Shown here: positions 1 to 5,294 of the stretch, piece by piece
Layout of the letters: each line of letters opens with the position of its first letter
Numbering within the stretch: the stretch's first letter is position 1
Assembly (NCBI GenBank): GCA_043101835.1
Contig: JBICHM010000163.1
Span: 1-8,750 of the forward strand
Reading direction: 5' to 3'
Source of the DNA: JBICHM01 sp043101835
GTDB taxonomy: Bacteria; Planctomycetota; Phycisphaerae; Phycisphaerales; UBA1924
DNA: 8,750 nucleotides
Made by a program: the position numbers and the translations under genes
The notes under the pieces: generated by a model
Database searches by the model: none
What the model was told of the DNA's origin: nothing
The model's input: the letters and a program-made list of their open reading frames with translations, nothing else

Positions 1-102
1 ATCGAGTTGCGCGAGCTCGTTCCGGAGCAGTTCGATCGGCGCGCGCTCCTCATCGAGCGCGTCCAGCTTCCGCAGGAGCGGCGTGAGCTTTGGGGACGCC
101 AC
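1..102 (-). CDS. Unidentified protein, N-terminal fragment (34 codons)
   Basis: The reverse strand has a GTG start at 102-100 preceded, after five bases, by a perfect Shine-Dalgarno AAAGGAGG (115 to 108). The frame then stays open to the window edge. The 34 visible residues (beginning MASPKLTPLLRKLDALDEER) are leucine-rich and charged and look like an amphipathic helix or the start of a coiled coil. There is no signal peptide or membrane span. The gene runs off the left edge, so neither length nor family can be given. It lies 88 bases downstream of the FKBP gene on the same strand and could share its transcript or use its own promoter. The palindrome at 130-145 sits in that gap. The call rests mainly on the strong ribosome binding site; the function is unknown. 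Confidence 0.65.
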   Translation of the reverse strand, partial: MASPKLTPLLRKLDALDEERAPIELLRNELAQLD

Positions 103-190
103 GGCTGCCTCCTTTCAGGATCTGGACCGATGACGCATGCGTCATTCTACGGGCGCATGCAGAGTCGGCCCAGCGTTCGTCGGGGAGGGT
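103..190 (-). promoter_or_regulatory. Intergenic region with ribosome binding site and possible promoter
   Basis: This 88-base gap separates the FKBP stop codon from the GTG start at 102. It holds the AAAGGAGG site (115 to 108), the 16-bp palindrome (130-145) and, on the minus strand, TAGAAT at 149-144, which resembles a -10 box. A start site about seven bases downstream of TAGAAT would fall inside the palindrome, which would suit an operator. No good -35 hexamer is visible at 16-18 bases spacing, so the promoter is weakly supported. Confidence 0.3.
130..145. repeat. Perfect 16-bp palindrome, possible operator
   Basis: ATGACGCATGCGTCAT is identical to its own reverse complement over all 16 bases. 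It lies 28 bases upstream of the GTG start at 102 on the minus strand. A second GCATGC core, without the flanking symmetry, occurs at 155-160. Perfect palindromes of this length between genes are typical of dimeric regulator sites. Folded as RNA it would give a six-pair stem with a CATG loop, but no T-run follows, so it does not look like a terminator. The cognate regulator is not in the window. Confidence 0.45.
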
Positions 191-1300
191 TCAGCCGCCG
201 CCTTCACCGGCGCCCTGCGGCGGCTGGGGGCCTGCGGGGCCTTCGTCGAGGGGAATCTCGCCGCCCTGCGGGTCGACCAGGACCGATCGGAGTTCAAGGT
301 TGAAGATGATGGGAGAGTTGGGCGGGATGATCGGCGGGGCGCCGCGCTCGCCGAGCGCCATTCCCGGGGGGATGAGCAGACGGCGCGCGCCGCCGGCGAA
401 GGGCGGGAAGTCCTTTGGCGCCTCGGGCGCGCGCATGCCTTCGAGCCCGACATTGAACCCCTGCATGGTCCGGACGGGGAAGTCGCCGACGAGGATCTGC
501 TTCCCCTCGATCTTCGTGCTGTCGATGAGCATGCCGTTGGTAAGCCATCCTTCGTAGTGGAGGGCGACCTTCCGTCCCTCTTCCACCTCGGCGCCCATGC
601 CTTCGCGCAGCTGGATCATGCGCACGCCGCCGGCGAGTTCGACGGCCTTGGGCGTCTCGGCGAGGCGCTCCATGCCGATGGGCTCACCGCCCCAGGCGAT
701 GTCGCCGGCGCTGTCGCGTCCGGTCTCCATCCAGGTGAAGCCGCCGTCGTCGACGGTGAGTTCCACGGTGGTAAACATCGCGCCGCCGAACTGGATCGCG
801 AAGGCCCCGTCGCTGTTCAGACGGAGCGACCCGGCGTCGCCATCGACGTCAAGGTCGCCGAGCGCGTCGTACATGTCGGTGGCGAGGCGCGGGAAGAACT
901 CCGGCGCCGCCCACATGCCGACGGCCAGGTCGGGGATGCTGGTTGCGAAGAGGAACTCCTGCCGTTCAGGAAAGATGTTCACCCGGATTCGGAGGTCGCC
1001 CTCGTGGCGGTAGACCGTCCAGAGCTGCTGGCGGTCGGGGCGCGTCTCGAAGCCGTGGCGCGACAGTTCGACGTAGAGCGGGCGTTCGAAGGGCGGGGAG
1101 GTGACCTCGACGATGTGGAGCGTGTGCTCTTCGCCCTTGTAGGAGCCGACGAGCCTGCTGATGAGCGCATCGATTTCGGGGTCGGCAGGCGCCGCGTCTG
1201 CCGGGGCCTCCGGCGCGGGCTGGGCGTCCTGCGCGAGGGCGGCGCCGGGCGCGGCGAGCGCCAGGGCGCCGGCGAGCGGGATCCAGAATCGTGGGTGCAT
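191..1300 (-). CDS. Secreted FKBP-type peptidyl-prolyl cis-trans isomerase with CpcT/CpeT-like N-terminal domain
   Basis: The 369-residue protein begins with a signal peptide (MHPRFWIPLAGALALAAPG, likely cut after ALA at residue 23) and a short Ala/Pro linker. Residues about 41-205 (GSYKGEE, LYVELSRHGFE, VGMWAAPEFFP) resemble the CpcT/CpeT barrel fold; this is a by-eye match. Residues about 225-342 are a clear FKBP domain: VALHYEGWLTNG, MLIDST, FNVGLEGM, GGARRLLIPPGMALGERG and IPPNSPIIFNLEL match the family order. Known role: catalysis of proline isomerisation in folding proteins, here outside the cytoplasm. Two usual pocket residues are changed: the Trp of the GW motif is Phe (MQGF) and the Tyr of AYG is Leu (ALG), so activity may be altered. 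The C-terminus is a Gly/Pro-rich tail. I chose the ATG at 1300 because it opens directly onto the signal peptide; a TTG at 1324 would add eight residues. Its Shine-Dalgarno (GAGAG) is weak. Confidence 0.85.
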   Translation of the reverse strand: MHPRFWIPLAGALALAAPGAALAQDAQPAPEAPADAAPADPEIDALISRLVGSYKGEEHTLHIVEVTSPPFERPLYVELSRHGFETRPDRQQLWTVYRHEGDLRIRVNIFPERQEFLFATSIPDLAVGMWAAPEFFPRLATDMYDALGDLDVDGDAGSLRLNSDGAFAIQFGGAMFTTVELTVDDGGFTWMETGRDSAGDIAWGGEPIGMERLAETPKAVELAGGVRMIQLREGMGAEVEEGRKVALHYEGWLTNGMLIDSTKIEGKQILVGDFPVRTMQGFNVGLEGMRAPEAPKDFPPFAGGARRLLIPPGMALGERGAPPIIPPNSPIIFNLELRSVLVDPQGGEIPLDEGPAGPQPPQGAGEGGG

Positions 1301-1530
1301 GTTGCTCTCACTTCGGGGCCGCAAGCGGCCGGGAATAGACTCTTGCAGTCCGGACGCGAGGGGCGTTCCGGATCGATCACGGTACCATGCGGGCGGGCGT
1401 CGCTCAGACGCCCATCAAGGCGTTCCTCGAAAGTTGCGTGCAGGGCACGCTTGCTGGACGATGGAAGTCGCAGGCCGTCGCCCGCCTGTTTGGGCGGTGG
1501 CTGCAAGTCTCGGTTCTGGGTGGACGAACG
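1301..1530. promoter_or_regulatory. Divergent intergenic region between FKBP and zinc-ribbon genes
   Basis: If the plus-strand gene starts at 1531, this 230-base stretch must carry the promoters of both divergent genes. It contains two perfect inverted repeats: GGCCGC-AA-GCGGCC (1317-1330), just upstream of the FKBP start, and GCGTGC-AGG-GCACGC (1436-1450). I see no convincing -35/-10 pair on either strand. If the ATG at 1387 were the true start, the second repeat would be coding and the region would shrink to 86 bases. Confidence 0.35.
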
Positions 1531-2064
1531 GTGAACGAGCGGCCCGAATCATTCCAGTGCTCGCAGTGCGCGAAGCGGTACCGGTGGACGCCGGAGATTG
1601 CGGGGCGCACGATCCGCTGCGCGTGCGGCGCGAAGGTTCGGTGCCCGCTGCCGGCCGACGACACTGCCACGGCCGCCGAGAGTCTTGACGACACCGTCGC
1701 GGATGTGGTGCTCGAGGAAGCGTTCGACCAGATCGACGCCGAGGGCGCCGGGGGCGCGGATGCAGAAGCGCCGATCCAGTCGACGGGCGAGGTGATTGTG
1801 CGTCGCCGGCGCGGCACGGGCATCTTCGGGCTGGGGCCGGCCGGCGAGACGCTCTTCTGGGGGATCGGCTTCCTCATCGGGCTGTGCTTCGTCATCCTGG
1901 CGGTGATCGTCCGCTTTTGGTTCTACATCGCGGCGGCGGCGATCTGTACGTGGACGGCTTGGAAGTTCTACCAGTCGTGGAAGAACTGGACGCGTGGGCG
2001 CCCGTGGCTGGAATGCCTCGCGGAGGCGTTCGGCGAGGCCGAAGACGACAAGGCCGGGGTCTGA
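1531..2064 (+). CDS. Zinc-ribbon protein with two C-terminal membrane spans
   Basis: With the GTG start the product has 177 residues. Residues 8-38 form a small zinc ribbon: CSQC (10 and 13) and CAC (30 and 32), with the aromatic and Gly spacing (FQCSQC, YRW, AGRTIRC) seen in MJ0042-like and other planctomycete zinc ribbons. An acidic low-complexity linker (about 42-87) and an RRRR stretch (91-94) precede two hydrophobic segments (about 108-127 and 130-147). The C-terminus is charged. This predicts a membrane protein with a cytosolic metal-binding head; its function is not recognised. The GTG has GGGTGG a few bases upstream and starts directly on the zinc ribbon. An in-frame ATG at 1387 would add 48 residues of unremarkable sequence. 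It is divergent from the FKBP gene and separated from the pilin locus by a long leader, so membership in either unit is uncertain. Confidence 0.7.
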   Translation: MNERPESFQCSQCAKRYRWTPEIAGRTIRCACGAKVRCPLPADDTATAAESLDDTVADVVLEEAFDQIDAEGAGGADAEAPIQSTGEVIVRRRRGTGIFGLGPAGETLFWGIGFLIGLCFVILAVIVRFWFYIAAAAICTWTAWKFYQSWKNWTRGRPWLECLAEAFGEAEDDKAGV

Positions 2065-2316
2065 ATCCCATTCTCGGACGCGCGTGAGACGCGGGGGTTC
2101 CCGCGCAGGCGCTGTCGCTGCGCGCGAAGCGAGCGAGGTGGGTCCGCTTATGCGGGCGAAATCCGGGGCTGGACGCTTTTCGACGCCCCGATGCGCTCAA
2201 GCGGGGTGAAGTGCCCCCGTGCGGGAGTCGATCACAGAGGGCGACCGGACTTGCGCGGCATGCGCGGCGAATCACGCCGCTCATCCGCACGGGCCCGGTC
2301 GGCCAAGCCCGCCGAT

Positions 2317-2333
2317 CGTCCGGTGTACGGACG
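2317..2333 (+). other. Perfect hairpin in pilin leader (6-bp stem)
   Basis: CGTCCG and CGGACG are exact reverse complements around the loop GTGTA, 127 bases upstream of the pilin ATG. It lacks a T-run, so it is not an obvious terminator. It could be a folded leader element or an operator. Confidence 0.35.
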
Positions 2334-2360
2334 CGCAGGAGGGGGAGGCGTTTCGCAGAT

Positions 2361-2379
2361 GCCGGCCACGTTGGCCGGC
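2361..2379 (+). other. Perfect hairpin in pilin leader (7-bp stem)
   Basis: GCCGGCC-ACGTT-GGCCGGC is a seven-pair, all-GC stem with a five-base loop. The flanking GATGC (2358-2362) and GCATC (2383-2387) could form an alternative outer stem at the cost of the two outermost inner pairs and a bulge. It lies about 80 bases upstream of the pilin start and may be part of the 5' untranslated region. Confidence 0.4.
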
Positions 2380-2443
2380 GGCGCATCCGTTCGGAGCCGG
2401 GTCACAGGCGGGTGCCTTGAGGCCCACCAGCAAGGTCGATCTC

Positions 2444-2450
2444 AAAGGAG
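2444..2450 (+). promoter_or_regulatory. Ribosome binding site of the first pilin gene, possibly sequestered
   Basis: AAAGGAG lies nine bases upstream of ATG 2460 and fixes that start over the in-frame TTG at 2451. The upstream CCTTGAG (2415-2421) is complementary to CTCAAAGG (2441-2448) except for one bulged A, so the site could be masked by pairing. This is a sequence-level observation only. Confidence 0.7.
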
Positions 2451-2459
2451 TTGATTCTG

Positions 2460-2984
2460 ATGCGTACGCACCGTGCCAAGGGCTTTACGCTCGTCGAGAT
2501 TCTCATCGTGGTCGTCATTCTCGGCATTCTCGCCGCGATCGTCGTCCCGCAGTTCACCAGCGCTTCGCAGGACGCCGTCAAGGGCGCTCTGAAGAGCCAG
2601 ATCCAGACGCTCACGGCCCAGACCGAGCTCTACCGTGTGCAGAACTTCGGCCGCCTGCCGCACCAGGACGCCGCCGATCCGCTCGCCGCGGGCGCCGGCC
2701 AGCAGAACCCCAGCACGTGGGGCATCCTCGTGAACGGCCAGTTCCTCAAGGGTGAGCCGATCAACGGGTACACCGCCAGCGCTTCGGTGGCGTTCGACGC
2801 CGCCGCCGCCGCCCCCGGTGACGCCGTCGGCGGCATGCTCGCCGCTGGCGCCGCCCCGGCTGCCGCCGGCGCCTCGACCGGCTGGATCTACGCGTCCGCG
2901 CTCGGCTCGTGGCAGGCGAACGGGTTCAACCCGACGCTGAACCTGCTCACCACCGAGACGGGCTACGCGGCCCCGACCTGGTGA
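2460..2984 (+). CDS. Type IV prepilin-like protein 1 (probable major pilin/pseudopilin, GspG-like N-terminus)
   Basis: The 174-residue protein has a classic type III (prepilin) signal: a basic eight-residue leader MRTHRAKG, cleavage after G8, then FTLVEIL with the conserved Glu at mature position 5 (E13), followed by a hydrophobic helix (about 9-31) ending in VVPQF. In the family this helix anchors the subunit in the inner membrane and packs into the fibre after processing and N-methylation. The amphipathic helix (about 35-62) leads to WGILVNGQFLKGEPINGY, then an Ala-rich low-complexity stretch (about 111-139), GWIYAS, WQANGF and a C-terminal W. There is no cysteine, so no disulphide-bounded D-region as in classical pilins. 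Being first in the locus, with a strong ribosome binding site and a terminator just downstream, it is probably the major subunit. Whether the fibre is a pilus or a secretion pseudopilus cannot be decided from sequence. Confidence 0.88.
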   Translation: MRTHRAKGFTLVEILIVVVILGILAAIVVPQFTSASQDAVKGALKSQIQTLTAQTELYRVQNFGRLPHQDAADPLAAGAGQQNPSTWGILVNGQFLKGEPINGYTASASVAFDAAAAAPGDAVGGMLAAGAAPAAAGASTGWIYASALGSWQANGFNPTLNLLTTETGYAAPTW

Positions 2985-3023
2985 ATCACGCTCGCCTGAG
3001 CATGATTTCCGCATGACTACTCG

Positions 3024-3051
3024 CGGCCGGGTCTCTGACCAGACCCGGCCG
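3024..3051 (+). terminator. Rho-independent terminator or attenuator after the first pilin gene
   Basis: CGGCCGGGTCT (3024-3034) and AGACCCGGCCG (3041-3051) are an exact 11-bp inverted repeat around the loop CTGACC. The stem is followed by TCTTTCGTC, a short and interrupted T-run. It lies 40 bases after the pilin stop and 47 before the next start, with no clear promoter between. The weak T-run suggests partial termination: abundant transcript for the first pilin and read-through for the downstream machine genes. Confidence 0.75.
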
Positions 3052-3098
3052 TCTTTCGTCCCGACCGAACCGAGCCCCACCGCTGGAGGCGAGAGACG

Positions 3099-3575
3099 AT
3101 GCATACTCGGACCGGCGCACGAGGCTTTACGATTCTCGAGTTGGTCGTCCTGATCGCGCTGTTCCTCGTGATGGCGGCGACGGTGGCCCCGCGTTTCGCC
3201 GCCGCCGGCGACCGCGCGCTGCGCGATGCGATGGCCGAGCAGGTGCGCATGCTCAATGAGCAGGTTGACGCGTACCGGCGCGACAACGCCGGCGTGGCGC
3301 CCGCGCTCGACGGCCCAGGCGCCACCGGCTGGGCGGCGCTGATCCAGGGCGGCTACCTCAGCCAGGCGCCGGTCAACGCCTATGTCGGGCAGAGCGGCGT
3401 CTCGGGCGTGATCGCATCGCCGGGGATCCTCCTGCCGGAGGAAACGCTCAACAGCACCGACATCGGCTGGTTCTATCACCCGTTGCGCGGCGAGGTCGTG
3501 GCCAACGGGTTCGATCACATCCGCCTGTTGTTCCACAACGAGGACGGGTACGACCCGAAGTCGTTCGCCTGGTGA
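3099..3575 (+). CDS. Type IV prepilin-like protein 2 (paralogue of the first pilin)
   Basis: The 158-residue protein has a nine-residue basic leader (MHTRTGARG), cleavage after G9, then FTILEL with Glu at mature position 5 (E14) and a hydrophobic helix to about residue 29. It shares a layout with the upstream pilin: an amphipathic helix, W-x-x-L-I-x-G-G-Y-L-x-x-x-P-V-N-A-Y (78-95, against WGILVNGQFLKGEPINGY), then GWFYHP (GWIYAS), VANGFD (QANGFN), DGY and a C-terminal W. It lacks the Ala-rich insert of the first protein and also has no cysteine. The two are therefore diverged tandem duplicates. GGAGG (3085-3089) nine bases upstream supports the start. It is probably a minor subunit, or an alternative one, expressed by read-through past the terminator. 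Confidence 0.85.
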   Translation: MHTRTGARGFTILELVVLIALFLVMAATVAPRFAAAGDRALRDAMAEQVRMLNEQVDAYRRDNAGVAPALDGPGATGWAALIQGGYLSQAPVNAYVGQSGVSGVIASPGILLPEETLNSTDIGWFYHPLRGEVVANGFDHIRLLFHNEDGYDPKSFAW

Positions 3576-3619
3576 TCCACCGGGCCTGACACGCACGCCC
3601 AGACGAAAGAGACGAGCTC

Positions 3620-4279
3620 GTGAAGTCGGCGCTGGCCGCCAATGCGATCGGAAAGGCGGCGTCGACGTCGCTGACGATCGGCGTTGCTGGCGCCGTCGGC
3701 GTCGCGGGCGTTGTCATCCCGCTGCGCATGTCCGGCGCGCTGGGTCCGGCTGATGCGAAGGCCGAGGCGCCCGCTGACATCGCGCCCGCGGACCCCGACC
3801 GGGCGCTGATCCATGCCGGGCTGAAGGAACTGGTCGAGTCGGCCGGCGCGCTCATTGCGGCGCATGACGCTTCGGGCGTTCCGGCCCACGCCGTGTTCTG
3901 GCGGGCCGACACGCACGACCTGGGCGTCGTGAACGCCGACGAGATCTTCGTGCTCGCGCACCACCGGTTGCTGGAGACGGTCGTCGCCTATGCGTGGGAA
4001 GGTGAGACACGCGGGGAGCGGATCGACAGCGCTCGGTTGTTCTCGGACGCGTTCTTCGGGGCATGGCGGCGCTCGCCGTCGGTCGAGGCGACGGTCGTCG
4101 GGGCCGGGGTTCCGGATATGCGGCTCACGTGGCGGGCGCAGGATGTCGGGAATGGGGAACTGACGGTTCGGCTCATATGGGGCCATGCGTCGGCCGATGA
4201 GTCCGACGAGCGCCGAGAGGCGGGGGAACGAGCCTCCGTCTTCACGGCGCAAGTCCCAGCACTCCGGCGCGTCCGCTGA
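3620..4279 (+). CDS. Unknown membrane-anchored protein of the pilus locus
   Basis: The 219-residue product has an N-terminal hydrophobic segment (about 17-37, TSLTIGVAGAVGVAGVVIPL) followed by an Ala/Pro/Asp-rich linker and a domain from about residue 60. Recognisable landmarks are HAVFWRADTHDLGVVNADEI (90-109), FVLAHHRLLETVVAYAWEG (110-128), LFSDAFFGAWR (140-150) and the probably beta-rich MRLTWRAQDVGNGELTVRLI (167-186). It is not a canonical prepilin: there is no Gly-Phe cleavage site and no Glu at position 5. Its position and general shape suggest a pseudopilin-like or accessory subunit, and the domain faintly recalls GspJ-type proteins, but I would not assign it. The GTG start at 3620 follows GAAAGAGACGAG, a modest ribosome binding site, 44 bases after the second pilin. 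It is coding with good confidence; its function is unknown. Confidence 0.75.
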   Translation: MKSALAANAIGKAASTSLTIGVAGAVGVAGVVIPLRMSGALGPADAKAEAPADIAPADPDRALIHAGLKELVESAGALIAAHDASGVPAHAVFWRADTHDLGVVNADEIFVLAHHRLLETVVAYAWEGETRGERIDSARLFSDAFFGAWRRSPSVEATVVGAGVPDMRLTWRAQDVGNGELTVRLIWGHASADESDERREAGERASVFTAQVPALRRVR

Positions 4280-4299
4280 CGCGTCGAAGGAGCGAGCCG

Positions 4300-4605
4300 A
4301 TGCCGCAGAACACCACCGATTCGAACCCCCGCGCGCGTCGCACCGGCGCGCTGCTCGTCGCCGTCGCCCTGCTCGTGGGAATCGACATCGGCGCCCGCCT
4401 CGGCGGCGCCGTCGAGAACCGCGCGTATGCGCAGTCCACCGGCGTGCTGAACCCGGCGGACCAGCGGCGCGAGATGGTCAACGAACTCAAGAAGATCAAC
4501 GCCTCGCTGTCGAAGCTGCACGAGACCGTGAACAGCGGTCTGAACAGCGGCCCGGTCGAGGTGAACGTCGTCGAGTTCCCGAAGAACGCGCTCGTCAGCG
4601 AGTAA
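4300..4605 (+). CDS. Small unknown membrane or secreted protein of the pilus locus
   Basis: This 101-residue protein has a basic N-terminus (RARR, 11-14), a hydrophobic segment (about 15-29, TGALLVAVALLVGID) and a possible signal peptidase site after AYA (42-44). Residues 52-80 (ADQRREMVNELKKINASLSK) are a charged, probably coiled-coil helix, and the tail GPVEVNVVEFPKNA is a short beta-like segment. No family is recognised. GAAGGAG (4286-4292) seven bases before the ATG is a good ribosome binding site, and the gene begins 20 bases after its upstream neighbour, so it belongs to the operon. Its size and shape suit a small structural or adaptor protein in the envelope; this is inference. It is not a pseudogene: start, ribosome binding site and stop are all intact. 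Confidence 0.72.
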   Translation: MPQNTTDSNPRARRTGALLVAVALLVGIDIGARLGGAVENRAYAQSTGVLNPADQRREMVNELKKINASLSKLHETVNSGLNSGPVEVNVVEFPKNALVSE

Positions 4606-4630
4606 CGGCCGTCATTCCGGAGGCCCCACC

Positions 4631-5260
4631 ATGCGCTCGACCGCACCGCACAGTGCGTCGCGCGTCCGCGGTTGCGCGGCGCGCGGCATCACGCTCATCG
4701 AGATCCTGATCGTCGTCGTGCTGCTCGGCATCGCCGGCACGCTCGTGATCCCGGCGATGGGCGAGGTGAACGTGCTGCGCATACAGTCATCGCTGCGCGC
4801 GGTGGTCGCGGACCTGACGTTTGCGCAGTCCGACGCCATGGCCTCGCAGGCCCGGCGCGTCGTGATCTTTGGCAAGGTGGCCCGTTACAACACGGCCACG
4901 AGCGCGTGGGAGATCGTGGACGGCAACGGGTACACGGTTTTCGCGCCGCCGCCCGGCGCGGCGACGGTCAACCTGGCCACCGACGCGATGCCGGATCCGT
5001 CCCGCGGCGGGTTTGAGCCGCTCTCTCGCGACTTCGACGAGAACGACTGGGGCGGCGTCAGCCTGCAGAACATCAACTTCAACACCGGATCGTCTCTGAT
5101 CTTCGACGAGCTGGGCGGCCCCGTGCTCAGCCTCACGAGTGACGACCCCGGCGCGGGCGGATCGCTGCAGATTGTCGGCCCCAACGCCACGTTCCAGATG
5201 AATGTCGAGCCCTACACCGGCCGGATCAGCGTCATCAAGCTGCCGCCGGCGGGGCCCTGA
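4631..5260 (+). CDS. GspH/FimT-like minor pseudopilin
   Basis: The 209-residue protein has the prepilin motif G19-ITLIEI with Glu at mature position 5 (E24) and a hydrophobic helix to about residue 40. The following LRAVVADLTFAQSDAMASQA (55-74) and RRVVIF (75-80) match the GspH/FimT signature, in which an amphipathic helix with A-Q-S-x-A precedes the first beta-strand. The C-terminal part (about 100-205) looks like a beta-rich GspH body ending in TGRISVIKL. Known role: minor pseudopilins prime or cap the fibre. The leader is 19 residues, longer than the 8-9 of the two upstream prepilins, and contains a Cys (C15). GGAGG (4619-4623) seven bases upstream of the ATG supports this start. The gene begins 25 bases after the small unknown gene. 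Confidence 0.85.
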   Translation: MRSTAPHSASRVRGCAARGITLIEILIVVVLLGIAGTLVIPAMGEVNVLRIQSSLRAVVADLTFAQSDAMASQARRVVIFGKVARYNTATSAWEIVDGNGYTVFAPPPGAATVNLATDAMPDPSRGGFEPLSRDFDENDWGGVSLQNINFNTGSSLIFDELGGPVLSLTSDDPGAGGSLQIVGPNATFQMNVEPYTGRISVIKLPPAGP

Positions 5261-5294
5261 CCGCCTCGCCGTTCGACCCAACCGGAGAACAGTC

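Larger units (their letters stand above)
2065..2459 (+). promoter_or_regulatory. 395-base structured leader upstream of the first pilin gene; no gene seen
   Basis: No reading frame here looks real: the open frames on both strands are low-complexity Arg-rich translations or run on out of frame into neighbouring genes. The stretch holds several perfect inverted repeats. CGCGGG-GGTT-CCCGCG (2090-2105) lies 25 bases after the zinc-ribbon stop and could be a weak terminator, though no T-run follows. CGGGGC...GCCCCG spans 2164-2190. CGTCCG-GTGTA-CGGACG is at 2317-2333. GCCGGCC-ACGTT-GGCCGGC is at 2361-2379. The promoter of the pilin operon should be here, but I cannot place a -35/-10 pair or a sigma-54 (-24/-12) site with confidence. 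Confidence 0.5.

Noticed and set aside
137..1534. A 465-codon open frame on the plus strand opposite the FKBP gene
   Set aside because: The minus strand encodes a recognisable signal peptide and FKBP motifs. The plus-strand frame has no coherent domain or ribosome binding site.
2240..2265. Sigma-54 (-24/-12) promoter upstream of the pilin gene
   Set aside because: A GG...TTGC arrangement occurs near 2240-2255, but the spacing between the GG and GC elements is one base too long for the strict consensus.
2065..2459. Cyclic-di-GMP (GEMM) riboswitch in the pilin leader
   Set aside because: Such riboswitches can precede pilus genes, but I found none of the conserved core segments of that class here.
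2442..3596. A 384-codon open frame on the minus strand across both pilin genes
   Set aside because: It is the antisense shadow of two clear prepilin genes in GC-rich DNA, its translation is Arg/Gly/Ala-rich low complexity, and it spans the terminator.
3620..3730. The 219-residue protein as a canonical prepilin
   Set aside because: Its hydrophobic N-terminus has no Gly-Phe/Ile cleavage site and no Glu five residues after one, unlike the three true prepilins nearby.
5202..5294. An extended start of pilM at 5202
   Set aside because: It would overlap the GspH-like gene by 59 bases, and the added residues do not resemble PilM. GTG 5295 has a proper ribosome binding site and begins just before the family's first motif.
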